A DNA stretch of 64,000 bases, taken from the NCBI GenBank assembly GCA_027475525.1, contig JAMWFC010000059.1:372001-436000 (forward strand), written 5' to 3'. The translations under genes were made by a program, and so were the position numbers. The notes beneath the pieces are model-generated. The model saw only the letters and a list, made by a program, of their open reading frames with translations. It searched no databases and was not told where the DNA came from. Position 1 is the stretch's first letter. Every line of letters starts with the position of its first letter. Positions 11,750-21,400 of this stretch are shown piece after piece. Origin of the DNA: Macrolepiota albuminosa (taxonomy: Eukaryota > Basidiomycota > Agaricomycetes > Agaricales > Agaricaceae).

Positions 11750-12312
11750 ATATAGCTTGGCTAGAACCTTGGCCTGACCAAGCCGAAGTACTTGAATGGT
11801 TAAAAACTTGGCCTGGCCAAGCTGAAATACTTAATTTTTTAAGCAGCTTGGCCAACAATAATAAAGTTGCTAGTATTTTAGTTATATTTTAGATATAGCT
11901 TGACTAAAAGCTTGGCCTGGCCAAGCTGCACTGTTTAATTATTTAAGCAGCTTGGCTAGAAGCTTGGCCTGACCAAGCTGATGAAGTACTTGAATAGTCA
12001 AAAACTTGGCCTAGCTAAGCTGAAATACTTAATTTTTTAAGCAGCTTAGTCAACAATAATAAAATTGCTGGTATTCTAGTTATATTTTAGATATAGCTTG
12101 GCTAAAAGCTTGGCCTGGCCAAGCTAAAATACTTGAATTTCTAAGTAGCTTGGCTAAAATAATAAAATTAGGTGTATTCTAGCTATATTGTGAATATAGC
12201 TTGGCTAAAAGCTTGGCCTGGCCAAGCTGAAAGACTTAAATTTCTCAATAGCTTGGCCAAAAGCTTGGCCAAATAGGAAAAAAATCAAATAAGCAGCTTG
12301 GCCAGCTTTGCC
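11750..12312. repeat. AGCTTGGCC palindromic array (copy 1)
   Basis: Degenerate units of about 40-75 bp contain AGCTTGGCTAAAAGCTTGG followed by CCTGGCCAAGCTGAAATAC. The core AGCTTGGCCTGGCCAAGCT is a perfect inverted repeat around one base, so each unit can form a hairpin. The array lies just inside the right end of the gene-capturing element. Confidence 0.85.
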
Positions 12313-12348
12313 AAATATGACCCATATTTGACTCAAGTATTACACTAG
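12313..12348 (+). other. Helitron-like 3' terminus (hairpin plus CTAG)
   Basis: A 7-bp stem with a 3-nt loop (12,313-12,329) is followed by GACTCAAGTATTACA and CTAG. The same arrangement is at 32,770-32,805. The flanks after CTAG(G) are unrelated: an adenylate-forming reductase gene here, an OrsD gene there. That defines a shared element end. Confidence 0.6.
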
Positions 12349-12401
12349 GGCATAAGTCTTTCCCTCTCATGTGTTAATGAGCACAAGCCTGGGATAAAGT
12401 C

Positions 12402-13250
12402 ATGAATTATGCAGCAGACCTAGGCAGACATGATTTCAACATTGGTGAGAACAAATTTTACGAGGTACGTGCGTGTGTGTATGTGGAGGTTATCAAGCTC
12501 ATTTGGATTTTTCCCCCTCCTCTCCCTAGTTGCTTAACGTCATACACAACTCCTGGCCTATCAACTTCAACCGGAACCTTTCCTCATTTGAACCCACGTG
12601 CACGGACTGGCCAATCTTGTGCGGCTCGCCCTTTTGATGTGCGGCGTGCCATGGGCTCTGCACCTACGCTCATCATATCTGCCTTGTCATTCGCCATCGC
12701 GGGGCATTTCCCATCGCTGAACGCCCAGGGGCCCTTCAAAGTGCCCAAGATGTTCCTCGACGCCACGAATAGTGCAGAATTCAGGTACCCTGAGGTGAAG
12801 TGGGTCTGCGAGCTTCTACTGCTCGGCGCCGCAGAGCTGTATGGCAAGGCGTCGGGGTTCGGCGAACCACTGATGCAGGCATGCAGTGTGCGTATTGAGC
12901 AGATAACGGGTCCTGAAGGGTCCAGAGCGTGGAACGAGTCTGAGCATTTCCCAATCATTGTTCGTGCCTCGCAGCAGTTAGGCATGCTTCCCGTGCTCCA
13001 GGGCATAAGTCTTTCCCTCTCATGTGTTAATGAGCAAAAGAGCACTTACAAAATTCATCGCCAGTCCCTATCATGGCTCCTAGTCAACCGAGCAAGGTCG
13101 ATTCTCACGGAACAGCTCTTCTCACAAGGGTTTAAGCCATTCTACCGCATGGAGAATCCGTCGCGGCAGTTGTGGGAGAGGATCATGAGCAGCCTGTCTG
13201 GGATCCTGGAGAGCACCGGAGTAAGACAGAGCGCGGCACAACGTACCTAG
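12402..13250 (+). pseudogene. Adenylate-forming reductase (NRPS-like / aminoadipate-reductase type), reductase-domain fragment
   Basis: The exon ending at 12,464 (AADLGRHDFNIGENKFYE) joins across a 65-nt intron (12,465-12,529) to LLNVIHNSWPINFNRNLSSF, the N-terminal part of an extended short-chain dehydrogenase of the 'male sterility' thioester-reductase type. In another frame follow YPEVKWVCELLLLGAAELYG (the YxxxK catalytic motif), ITGPEGSRAWNESEHFP and, after a probable intron near 13,001-13,065, SWLLVNRARSILTEQLFSQG and YRMENPSRQLWERI. Such domains reduce a carrier-bound thioester to an aldehyde with NADPH. Adenylation and carrier domains are absent. The frame change between 12,600 and 12,650 and the missing 5' part mark it as a broken fragment, truncated at the end of the gene-capturing element. 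Confidence 0.78.
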
Positions 13251-13317
13251 AGAAAGTGTTATTTACAATGAATGTGACGAAAAAAAATAAAAAAAAAACA
13301 CTTACTATGTTAGAAAA

Positions 13318-13350
13318 TGTCCCCAGAAGGAGTCGAACCTTTTGGGGACC
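13318..13350 (-). other. tRNA-minihelix-like hairpin 1
   Basis: Read on the minus strand, GGTCCCC pairs with GGGGACA around a T-arm-like stem-loop containing GGTTCGACTCC (a B-box-like motif). Only acceptor-like and T-arm-like parts are present; there is no D arm or anticodon arm. It lies just after the reductase fragment. Confidence 0.45.
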
Positions 13351-13359
13351 TGCTGCGAA

Positions 13360-14800
13360 ATCTGATGTGGAATGTGGTATTCAAGAGCTTGTGAGGGGCC
13401 AGATGTCACTCACGCTCACGAAACCAAAAAGAACCTCCCTACTCATTCGTTACATCTGCACACAGCCTGTCTGCCATTGTCAACATCAGACCCACCCTTG
13501 AACCCCCCCCCCCAGCCAGATATTCCGGTCCATATGTGTGTCCCCTCTGGTCAAGCTTGCCTGAGCTCTCCTGATTATCTTGATCTCCGGTAACCCTCTT
13601 TGATCCGTCACCGCGCGTTGCAGAAGTTCTGCATCAGATTTTGCACTCCAAGACCGTCGTCTGAGCCCGTTGTGCTCATGCATGGTCACAGAGCATTCTC
13701 GTCGACTCTACGCTGTCTTACGCACCGTCGGAGCGATTTTAAACACATAATTGGCAGGGGTGCAGTACAAAGTGGCACCATGGAGTGACGTCCAAGTCAT
13801 GGCGTCGATGGACAACCCAGGGCCCTAGAAATATTGGAGTAATAAGAAAGCCTTTCAGTAGTGTACAAGCAAATAAAAAAATTCACTTACGTAGCATAGA
13901 GGTTCCCCATGCTGCCAAAATCGTTGTGAGCGGCCTCCGAAACCATCCTTCCTGCCATGGTAGCATTATCTACGGTTGGCCAAAGCTTCAAAGGTGCTTG
14001 ACAAGGAGCAGGACATGACGGAGGCTACAAAAAGTTAGGATAATCAGCGTCAATGTTGAACTCATCGGACACAGACAAGACTACTGGCCGCTGAAGCCTG
14101 TGTGGATTTTAGCATTATCGAGGGTGGTGCTGTCGATGAGGTCAGGAATCTAGAAGAGGATGGGCACTTGGCCTGCGAGATAGACCAGACATGGAGTCCT
14201 CCGGGAGGAGTCAAGTCAAGCCTTCTGGAGTAACAGATAGAACAAGTATGAGTGTAAATAAAATAAAATTGATAAAAAGAAAGAAAAACCTCGTTGTTGT
14301 TGCTGAGGTCAACGGGGACGCAAAGTAAGATGTTATAATGTGGCATGATCAATACACGTTGGGCAAGGGACGATGCAACATGATTGGATCTTGAAATTTG
14401 GAGGAGAAAAAAAAGAAAAGGAACAGCTGCATTAATTTTCCCTGTGTCGAACGTAGAACGCGCGGGGCTCACTGATGGGATGCGTGCGGTGCACGTGAGC
14501 AATGGTTGATGGGTGAAGGGATGAGTGGCAGAGTAAAACATGGCAGTCCTTGTCTCGTCTGCTGTTTGCGAACCGTCAGGAGCTTATATAATGGCTGTGC
14601 TATTGGTCGATTTTTGATTTGTTGCTGACCGTTCACGATGTAACTATTACAAAAAACAACGTTGTATCGAGTCAATGCCAGATGTGTGGTTAGCGTCATC
14701 GTGGAGGTGGGGCAACGTCGGGGCCATGGAAGATTGAAAATGTTAGGAAAATTTGCAAAGATCAGAGAACAAAACTAACACTCGTCATGCTCGATAACCA
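13360..14800. other. Unidentified degenerate gene sequence
   Basis: The GC content and short putative introns look genic, but I recognise no protein. The best minus-strand stretches are QVPILF, IPDLIDSTTLDNAKIHTGF (about 14,080-14,190), SDEFNIDADYPNF and TMAGRMVSEAAHNDFGSMGN (about 13,900-13,960). They lie in different frames and are split by stops, so this is probably one more captured or decayed gene on the minus strand. Confidence 0.35.
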
Positions 14801-14866
14801 ATTCTGTCCCTTTCATTCCGGATTCTATTTTCACTCTAAGAAGGATATACTCGGCAGCTCCGAAAT

Positions 14867-15365
14867 AAACAGACTCTAGACACGTGTTATTATTTGTGCA
14901 TATGTCACAGCAATGATTTCTCCTTGCGCTTTCACCGTTACAATGGCACTCAGTGTTGCTATGTGTCCCATTCTTAAATGCATGCATGATGTCCTCCTTT
15001 CATAGTGAGCCTGTTGTTTCTACGAAAAAAAAAGTATCTTGAGACTCATAAGTCTCTTTCTTTCAGTCCCGTGGTAGGTTCGAGTCCTTCCCAGGACATT
15101 GTGATGTGCCGCACTTCTTTCAGCGCACAATGAACATATAACCTTCTATTTCTGCGGTCCCGGTATTCATTCCATCATCAAGTGAGCCCTGCGTACCGAC
15201 TCGTACAGCATCTCTTCCACTATTTGCAAAATCAATAACATCTATCCTCCAAGTCCACACACATTCTAAATCGTCGGTTTTCATTCCATCATTCCCATGT
15301 AAACCTTCAAACTCGACAACCATACTGCCCTCCAACGTCTCCTCCCAGTAACACGCAGTCAACAC
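14867..15365. repeat. Diverged duplicated segment (copy 1; other copy at 27,057-27,480)
   Basis: Shared landmarks are ACACGTGTTATTATTTGT (ACACATG... in the other copy), CATAGTGAGCCTGTT/CATGGTAAGTCTGTT, the tRNA-like hairpin, CTTCTTTCAG, ATCATCAAGTG and CTCGTACAGCA/CTCATACAGCA. The minus strand here is open for 81 codons (15,365-15,120), an unrecognised acidic frame containing EFEGLHGNDGMKTDD; the other copy is interrupted by stops. This is an old duplication of a small gene or repeat. Confidence 0.6.
15066..15098 (+). other. tRNA-minihelix-like hairpin 2
   Basis: GTCCCGTGGTAGG, then TTCGAGT, then CCTTCCCAGGACA forms an acceptor/T-arm-like hairpin. About 30-45 bp upstream is GAGACTCATAAGTCTC, which resembles an anticodon arm with CAT, and TGTCCTC lies near 14,989, so a decayed intron-bearing tRNA is possible. 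A good A box is not visible. Confidence 0.45.
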
Positions 15366-15584
15366 GAGAAAAATCTATCAAGCTAGTTCCTTTTGTTATT
15401 TTTTTCGTCTCCAAACTTCAAGAAAACCCAACGCTTACTATTTTCCAAGTTCCCGCTTAGTACAGCACAGGGCAGCATGTCTCATCTGGCCCGAGTGCTC
15501 GCGCGTTCGACTTGTGCAAAACTCTTCAAGTTGCACATACGTTCCCATGCATGGCTGCGACCTTTCGACACATTTCATCGATAG

Positions 15585-16920
15585 TGATTGTAAGCCCTGT
15601 GGCACCCAAGCTCTCCCAGTCTGTCCATAGAGTAGAATGTACCCAATGTTTTGATTCTCAGGTTTGCAATAATGACATGATCGGAATAATGACTTATTAT
15701 TTTTTTTTTTGATTCAAAGTGTTGAAGTTTTCCTCTTATGCTTCAATGGTGTATGCTCAGAGCCCGAGAAGCACCACGCTCAGATACACATCCGCCGATC
15801 GGGCCACCAGTACACGCCCTACGTCAAAAGGAACCCTAAGCCGTGGGTATGTGTTATAATGATAAGTGCCCCACCTTTTTTGAACTCAAAAAATTCCAGG
15901 CAGAAGACGAGGAGCCGTCTGCAAAGATGACAAAGCTCATGATTGTCGAGAAGAGCGAGGATGATCTGTATCGGACGAGTGCTGTTGTCAAGTGCTGGGC
16001 TCATGGGCCTGAGAGAGGACGTGAGCTCCCTGATGCCATACGTACGTCTGTAGTCGACTTACTGAATCTTTTTTCATAAACTCTCGCAGATAAAACCCCT
16101 CGTAGATGGGCCAATGCACTCACTTCTCTCCCCGTCAATCCGAAATTCAGTTCTGGAAAGAACCCTGTGAACTCTCCAGCAGGACACAGAATCCCTGCTG
16201 CAAGAATCGCCCAGTGCGTGTCGTGTGACCTCAAAGCAGCAATTTGGCGGGACCAGTGGGAACAGTCATGGGCTTGAGCAGTGGTGTCGCTCGATGCATC
16301 CTGTTAGTGTCAAGCTCGGCACTATCATGCCTGAGGGCAGTGCTGGTGCGTCTGTGTCCATGTTGTATTGTGGCTCAAGGAAGGCTTATGCACGCAGTAG
16401 ATGTATATTGTTACTTATGCGACGAGGCAAGATCTGATTCCGCAATTGTAGCATGCCTCGCCTCGTTCAGCATAACCGTTCAAACCCTCTCCAAGACCGA
16501 AAAGACCATGATGGAACTCGTGCGTCTTTGTCCTCCCGCCCATTACTTACTAACTCGCTCGAGTTCATGCCCTTGAGCCGCTCTTCGGGCCTGGCCTCAC
16601 CGGGTTGGCGAATCTCGGTAACAGGTTTTCCTTATTCATCTCCACCCGCTGCACAATGCTCACACGCATCCACCTCACAGTTGCTACATTGCCTCAACGC
16701 TAAAAGCTCTCTTCTCATTCTCCAGGTGTGGCACATCCCCTTCCCGGCCAAGATGACCCCACGATCACAACGACGACCATGCGCTGATGTGCCCAGAACG
16801 CCTCCCCCCACATTGTGCATTGAGTGTCAGCTCCACAAGATGGCCGGTGGGCTGCTGAGCGGACAGTATGCAGTTTCAAGAGGATGCATGTATCTTCTAC
16901 GGGTCTTTTTATCTGCATAG
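15585..16920 (+). pseudogene. Ubp14/USP5-type ubiquitin C-terminal hydrolase, N-terminal fragment
   Basis: Exons in several frames match the N-terminal half of the unanchored-ubiquitin-chain protease Ubp14/USP5: SPVAPKLSQSVHRVECTQCF (15,596-15,655), then CFNGVCSEPEKHHAQIHIRR, then after an intron ending near 15,899 KMTKLMIVEKSEDDLYRTSA and VVKCWAHG. The ZnF-UBP domain gives QQFGGTSGNSHGLEQW and HPVSVKLGTIMPEGSA (about 16,232-16,345), then DVYCYLCDE and LASFSITVQTLSKTEKTMME (about 16,395-16,515). A last exon has CIECQLHKMAGGLLSGQYAV (about 16,818-16,877). Relative to the family the CysHis box is missing and part of the zinc finger (LWLCLxCGxxxCGR) is deleted, so it cannot be active. Introns are retained. 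Confidence 0.82.
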
Positions 16921-16989
16921 ACTTGTGCAGTAGATGAGAGATACCGATAGATGTACATGACCCTCAATCTGGGTAATTTTCATCCAAGT

Positions 16990-17890
16990 ACGTGTTCACA
17001 TCCTCTCAAGTCTATCCCAAACTCACCAATACCCAGATCAAGTCCAAATACTTCATCTTCCTCTTGCAGGCGGGACGAGTCCCAGGACGCCTGATGCTCA
17101 TGCTCACCTTCATCCTGACCGTGTACCAACACACGGTGCGCCAACACCGACATGCTCAATTTGAAGTTCATCAAGTCTGGAATCGACACATTACAGCGCA
17201 TGTCTTGTGCGCCATCCGGACTTTTTCAAGGGGGTGGAGAGGGGCGTTGACTTGGGCACGGGCGCGAGCACGAGTGGGAGTGGGAGTAGGAATGGGAGGG
17301 TGGTGTTCCCGATTTGGAAGAGGGCCAAGGGAAGAAGGAGCTTGCGCTTTTGAGGCAAGGCGATTTCTTCAGATTCATGTTGGAGATTGCACAGGGGATG
17401 GAGTATTTTAATGAGAATGGAGTGTTCGTTGACGATGATGTGCGTGGTGTGATTTCAGATTGGATTAGCAGGACGACGCCCCCTCGTGCGTCTTTGTCTT
17501 TTTTTTTTTTCGTCAGATTTACTGGCATGATAAAGGTGGTACGCTGCGGTGGCAGGCACCAGAGCTCATGCCTGGAGAGAGCCAGCTTGCTCTAACGCCC
17601 CAGATAGACGTCTGTGCATACACGATCTAATGCGTTGAAACTGTCGGATGGGCAAGCTTCCGTGGCCTCTTGCAGACAACGACGACGCAGTCAGACACTT
17701 TGTGCTCTGTATGTTCTTCCCATTCTCTTCGTTCTCAGAATTACTAAGAATACACGTGTAGATAAAATAACTCGTCTCGCGCTTCCATTCTCTCGGTTCA
17801 ACACACCGAACCTCCAGGATATCCTGAGTGCGTGGTGGCACCACCCTACACGGCTCGCCCTCTCCAACACTCGCCAAAGATTCCCAGCGC
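16990..17890 (+). pseudogene. Protein kinase domain fragment, catalytic residues lost
   Basis: Kinase-like blocks occur in order: FFRFMLEIAQGMEYFNENG (about 17,366-17,425), VFVDDDVRGVISDW where DFG should be, then after a T-rich intron GGTLRWQAPELMPGESQL (the APE motif, about 17,535-17,590), GKLPWPLADNDDAVRHFVL (about 17,650-17,710), and after another intron LPFSRFNTPNLQDILSAWW. The HRD catalytic loop is absent, apparently through a short deletion between NENG and VDDD, and DFG is DWI. Frames change between blocks. It resembles the Ser/Thr-Tyr-like kinases expanded in Agaricomycetes. The upstream part (16,990-17,300) is low complexity and uncertain. Confidence 0.75.
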
Positions 17891-18420
17891 CTTTGTGCAT
17901 CCTTTTTACCCTTGCCTTCTCCACACTACCCGCCGACGTCTCATCCTCCCTTGTGGGCCTCAGAAAAACCAACTCCTCCCTGGTCAGCATGCTCCTCAGT
18001 ACTCTCTCTCGCAAGAACAACCTCATCTACCATGCCCTCATTCTTGCGCCGGAGTTCCTCCCCAAAATCTACGGCTCCTCGTTGTGCAATTGACCCATGC
18101 AGGAGGTATGCGGCGCGCCAGGGGTGCAGCGAATGATTGGCCTCCAGCTGTTCAGGACGCTCATGTTGATTGGCTCGTGGTTTAGTATTTGGAGGGTCAA
18201 GGTCTTGAGAGAGATGGAGGTCGCTGAGAGCGCAGCCCGAGTGCGTTGGGAAGGGCGATGTCGGAGGGCTGATTGTGGGGTGGGGGTATGGCTGAAGGCT
18301 AACCCTGCAGGTGGAACTAAGCACATGTAGCTGAGTGGGTGATATGCGGTTCCGATGGGACGCATGTATGATGAGGAAAGAGTAGAGGGTATGCAGGCGG
18401 AACTAAGCGCCCAAATTGAG
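17890..18420. other. Unidentified degenerate coding-like sequence
   Basis: Several overlapping frames are open on both strands because the segment is GC-rich. The plus frame containing LVSMLLSTLSRKNNLIYHA and EFLPKIYG (about 17,960-18,090) looks most protein-like but I do not recognise it. It may be another captured exon. Confidence 0.3.
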
Positions 18421-18647
18421 TGGTATTCATAGTAGGCATTAAAGTTTCATGAGTGTAGGACATACGAATAGAAATAGTACATGACTATGCATCTTCCGTA
18501 GTGGACATGGAACACTCCATTGGACATCTATGCTAGTTTATAAGTATACATGGTATATACATCCCGATGAATAATGCCTCGAAGTTAGACTGGGCTGACA
18601 TGGGCTTGGGGCTCCCGTCCCCCTTCAGACAGCTCAAGCCACTGAAA

Positions 18648-18681
18648 TGTCCTCCGGAAGGGGTCGAACCTTCCACAGGAG
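18648..18681 (-). other. tRNA-minihelix-like hairpin 3
   Basis: On the minus strand GGAAGG, TTCGACC, CCTTCC form a perfect 6-bp T-arm-like stem, enclosed by CTCC/GGAG and ending GGACATTT. It lies between the unidentified segment and the DUF6699-like fragment. Confidence 0.45.
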
Positions 18682-18829
18682 TGTAAAAAGAAGGCTGCAA
18701 ATGTTGCAAGACATTTGTCAACAAGTGGTGGCAGAACGGGTCGATGGCAACGGCTGTAAAAATTTTATACAATGTTAGTAGTCATAATGAAACATGGAAT
18801 AATCAACGTGACTTATGGATATCCTGCAG

Positions 18830-19340
18830 CTCAGGTCTCCCAGTGTCCCTCAGCCTGCAAAAAACCTCTGCCGAGGTGGGTTAAGGACTGATGTTGTCCT
18901 CCTAATAAATCAACCCGCTTGACGCCTCAACGCAGCTGCGTTTTTGTATCCTGTGCTCGCTTGCAACGCTCGAAATAGGCTACGTCAACCTCGGACACCA
19001 ATTCCCTCGGAACGCTTTTGTACTCGTCTGCGGTCGTAGGTAGTAGAAATGCGTGATAAATTGTGTGAAAGATGTCGGAGATGGTGACATAGGCGACGTT
19101 TCCTGCAAAAACCCTGATTGGCGTAGAAGGGTGGGGTACGTGATATATAGCATCGGGAGAGGTGGCTAGGTTGCGGCTTTGTGAAATTTAGGAAGCGTGA
19201 TCTGAGTATTGAGAAGGAATGTCATAGGGCGGGTAATATCGTAGTCAAGGGCAGGAAGTCCACCCTTACGTAGGTCGAAAGCAAGGAGGAAATGAATGTT
19301 TACTTCTTCGTGCGTTGGGTTGGGCATAGAGCTCTCTCTT
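18830..19340 (-). pseudogene. DUF6699-like protein fragment
   Basis: The minus-strand translation gives THEEVNIHFLLAFDLRKGGL, LPALDYDITRPMTF and, downstream, frames corresponding to YVTISDIF (near 19,080) and GVKRVDLLGGQHQ (near 18,920). Basidiomycete DUF6699 proteins have the pattern N-LL---ALDYDV-PP, then a YVTVSDVL-like helix and a final VxRVDxLxG motif. The match is from memory of that pattern, and the function of the family is unknown. Frames differ between blocks and at least one stop follows FHKAAT. Confidence 0.5.
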
Positions 19341-19439
19341 GCCTCAAACGGAGATTGTGGGTAAAACGTGGAACCTGAGTGAGACCTGAGTGAAACGGTG
19401 GAGTAGGAGGGTCAGATAGTTAGGGTTACATCGCAAGGG

Positions 19440-21075
19440 TTCCTGACTTCATGCTCGGGGCCGAGCACCTCAAGATCAGGGCGCAGCACACATGCATCGA
19501 TCACAGCCGCGTACCGTGCGGCGTCGAACAGCGCGTGAGAATGTTGTCCCAGATAGATTGGTGTTGCAGCCATGGCGACTGCGAGATATAGGAGATGCTG
19601 AGGATGTGTCCACAGCTATCGTATTGTGCGAGGGTTTTTGGACATTAGGAATGCGCCCTGGTGGGGTGCGCTGGGAAGGAGGGTCATTTTTTTGCCAAGA
19701 AGGGCCATCTGCAGTGTGAGGAATTAGTCTGCGTGCCCTTTCTTCTTTATATAAGGGAGTGGGACATACGAGTAAAGCTGTTTTCCCGCTCGCAGTCAGA
19801 CGGGTGATCAGATCAACTCGCCCTCAGGGAACTTGACATTTACGTCCCTCGACTTGAACTTGTGGTCCTCCTGAGTCTCGCCTCCACCTCCGATCCCTCT
19901 CCAACAACTGTTTGGACGCTGACAAAGCATCTTTTTTGAGTGAGGGCACCTGCCCGTCAACTTCTTTGCCTAGGTAAACAGCAATGCGATTGAGCGCAGC
20001 GCCAGTCTAGTGTATTTGCACGTTAGTGTTTTCTTCCGTCGGGGAGTGAGAGGACACACCTGGAGAATCTGTACTATCCATGTAGGAATGGTATTCAAAG
20101 GTGCACGGACCATGTTGAACAGCTCTATTGCCTGCCACACAAATATTATTATGTTAGAACACAAGAACAAAATGAGATTGACAGCCCGTTCCCCTGCATC
20201 ACATACATACGATCGAAACCAATATAGGGGCGGAGGTCCACAGGAGCGAAAACGCGACTGAATTTATCCTCGCTGAACGTACGAATTCAACATCAGCTTA
20301 CATACGAACGGAAAAGAAAAAAAGAAAATAAAAAAAAATACACACACCTTTTATCATCCACCCAACCTCCACACCCCTCATACTCATAACCCTCTGCACC
20401 CATCTCTTCTCCGACGCAAACATCTTGACAAACCTGACCATGCCCACGAGTTCACTGAGCACTCCCATCCGCTTGTCTCGTGCCGCAAGCCACCTCTTCT
20501 GTATGCGCACACTCCGGCACACGAAGCACGAGTCGAGTGGCCAGCCAAGGAGGAGCACGAGGAACCCAGCAAAAGCGGAGAAAGTAGTTACCCTGTTGGC
20601 GTCGCCCGCCATGAGATTGACAATCTTTCCCGCCTGCCTTTGGATCGTTTTCATCTTCCTTCCCCTTTCCTTTCGTTCCCTTCTTCCCTTTCTTGCCTCC
20701 TCCTTCTCCTTCTCTATCTGATCAACGACCCCTGAGAAATCCCTCCTTCAGCGCCTTGTCGTAAATTCCGGCCATTAGCTCGCCGCGTATCCTCGTTGCC
20801 ACCCAGCGGCCAAACCACAGGTGCTACACGTCTGTCTGAGCCTTGAGCAGAGAGCAGAGGAAGGCGAGGAGCGCATAGATGTACGCTTGAGTGTGGGACG
20901 AGGTGGTTGGGGTTGTCAGGTCGATTGCGTCAAGGATGCATCTGCAGGAGGTGAGTTTATGAAGGGTAGAAAGGAAGTAAGAGACGTACTTGAAGAAGAA
21001 GGGGCCGGTGTAGTTGAAGACGATGCTTCTGAGTGTGAGGACTAGGTCGAGAAAGTTTGTGACAATTAGTTTGCG
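19440..21075 (-). pseudogene. ABCC (MRP/YOR1-type) ABC transporter fragment
   Basis: Read 5' to 3' on the minus strand: LVLTLRSIVFNYTGPFFFK (about 21,045-20,992), an intron, ILDAIDLTTPTTSSHTQAY, a TAG in place of Gln before HLWFGRWVATRIRGELMAG (about 20,825), GKIVNLMAGDANRV (about 20,620), GFLVLLLGWPL, RINSVAFSLLWTSAPILVSI (about 20,240), ELFNMVRAPLNTIPTWIVQI (about 20,110), NRIAVYLGKEVDGQVP, DHKFKSRDVNVKFPEGEL (about 19,870-19,815), a Walker A-like LTASGKTALL (about 19,790) and DACVLRPDLEVL (about 19,485). These are the first transmembrane domain and start of NBD1 of a multidrug-type exporter. A segment between ANRV and FAGF is deleted, several stops and frameshifts occur, and the second half is missing. 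Introns are retained. Confidence 0.88.
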
Positions 21076-21289
21076 TAGCAGGGAGAAACGTCAGTCAATA
21101 GACTAGGTAGCAAAAGGAAACTCACAGAGTAGCGGCAAATTTATTAACGGAGAACATACGGAAAAAAAATGCAATCATCGTCATTTTATAAACATCTGGT
21201 GGGATGATGTAGCAAAAGTGTAATAAGTGAAATGAAGATAACATATAAAAAAAGTCACAGTACAAGCACTCTGATTGTGAGTGCCAGAG

Positions 21290-21400
21290 AGCTCGTGGCT
21301 GTGCTTGATCACTTTTGAGGAGGGCTCGTTGAGAGCCCTCGTCAAAAGTGATCAAGTTCCCCACGCTAATTAATTTGTTTAAAAAATAAATATATATTTC
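21290..21400. repeat. Palindromic hairpin repeat, copy A
   Basis: A hairpin at 21,304-21,356 has 24-bp arms with one mismatch (CTTGATCACTTTTGA... / ...TCAAAAGTGATCAAG) and a 5-nt loop. It is followed by GTTCCCCACGCTAATTAAT and an A/T-rich AAATAAATATATATTT tail. The same arrangement occurs at 30,379-30,470. Confidence 0.8.

Larger units (their letters stand above)
10133..12348 (+). mobile_element. Gene-capturing element, copy 1 (Helitron-like 3' end, orientation inferred)
   Basis: This segment shares its left part (TTCCTCCCTGTTTTCA near 10,170), the block from 10,660 onward, and its right end with 30,485-32,805. Common cargo is an antisense PDI fragment and an AGCTTGGCC array. The right end is a 17-nt hairpin (AAATATG-ACC-CATATTT, 12,313-12,329), 15 nt, then CTAG (12,345-12,348), after which the two copies diverge. 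A subterminal hairpin followed by CTRR is the known Helitron 3' signature. Against this, the next base is G in both copies, whereas Helitrons usually insert between A and T. The region 10,200-10,650 differs from copy 2 and encodes only proline-rich open sequence. No transposase is present, so the element is non-autonomous. Confidence 0.6.

Noticed and set aside
12584..13045. 153-codon minus-strand frame
   Set aside because: Complement of the reductase fragment, which has recognisable YxxxK and C-terminal motifs on the plus strand.
14985..15100. Complete functional tRNA-Met gene
   Set aside because: CAT loop and B box are suggestive, but no A box or D arm could be placed and the acceptor stem is poor; kept only as a tRNA-like hairpin.
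21340..21372. Hairpin followed by CTAATT as another Helitron 3' end
   Set aside because: The two copies (21.3 and 30.4 kb) stay similar beyond CTAA through an A/T-rich tail, so CTAA is not the border.
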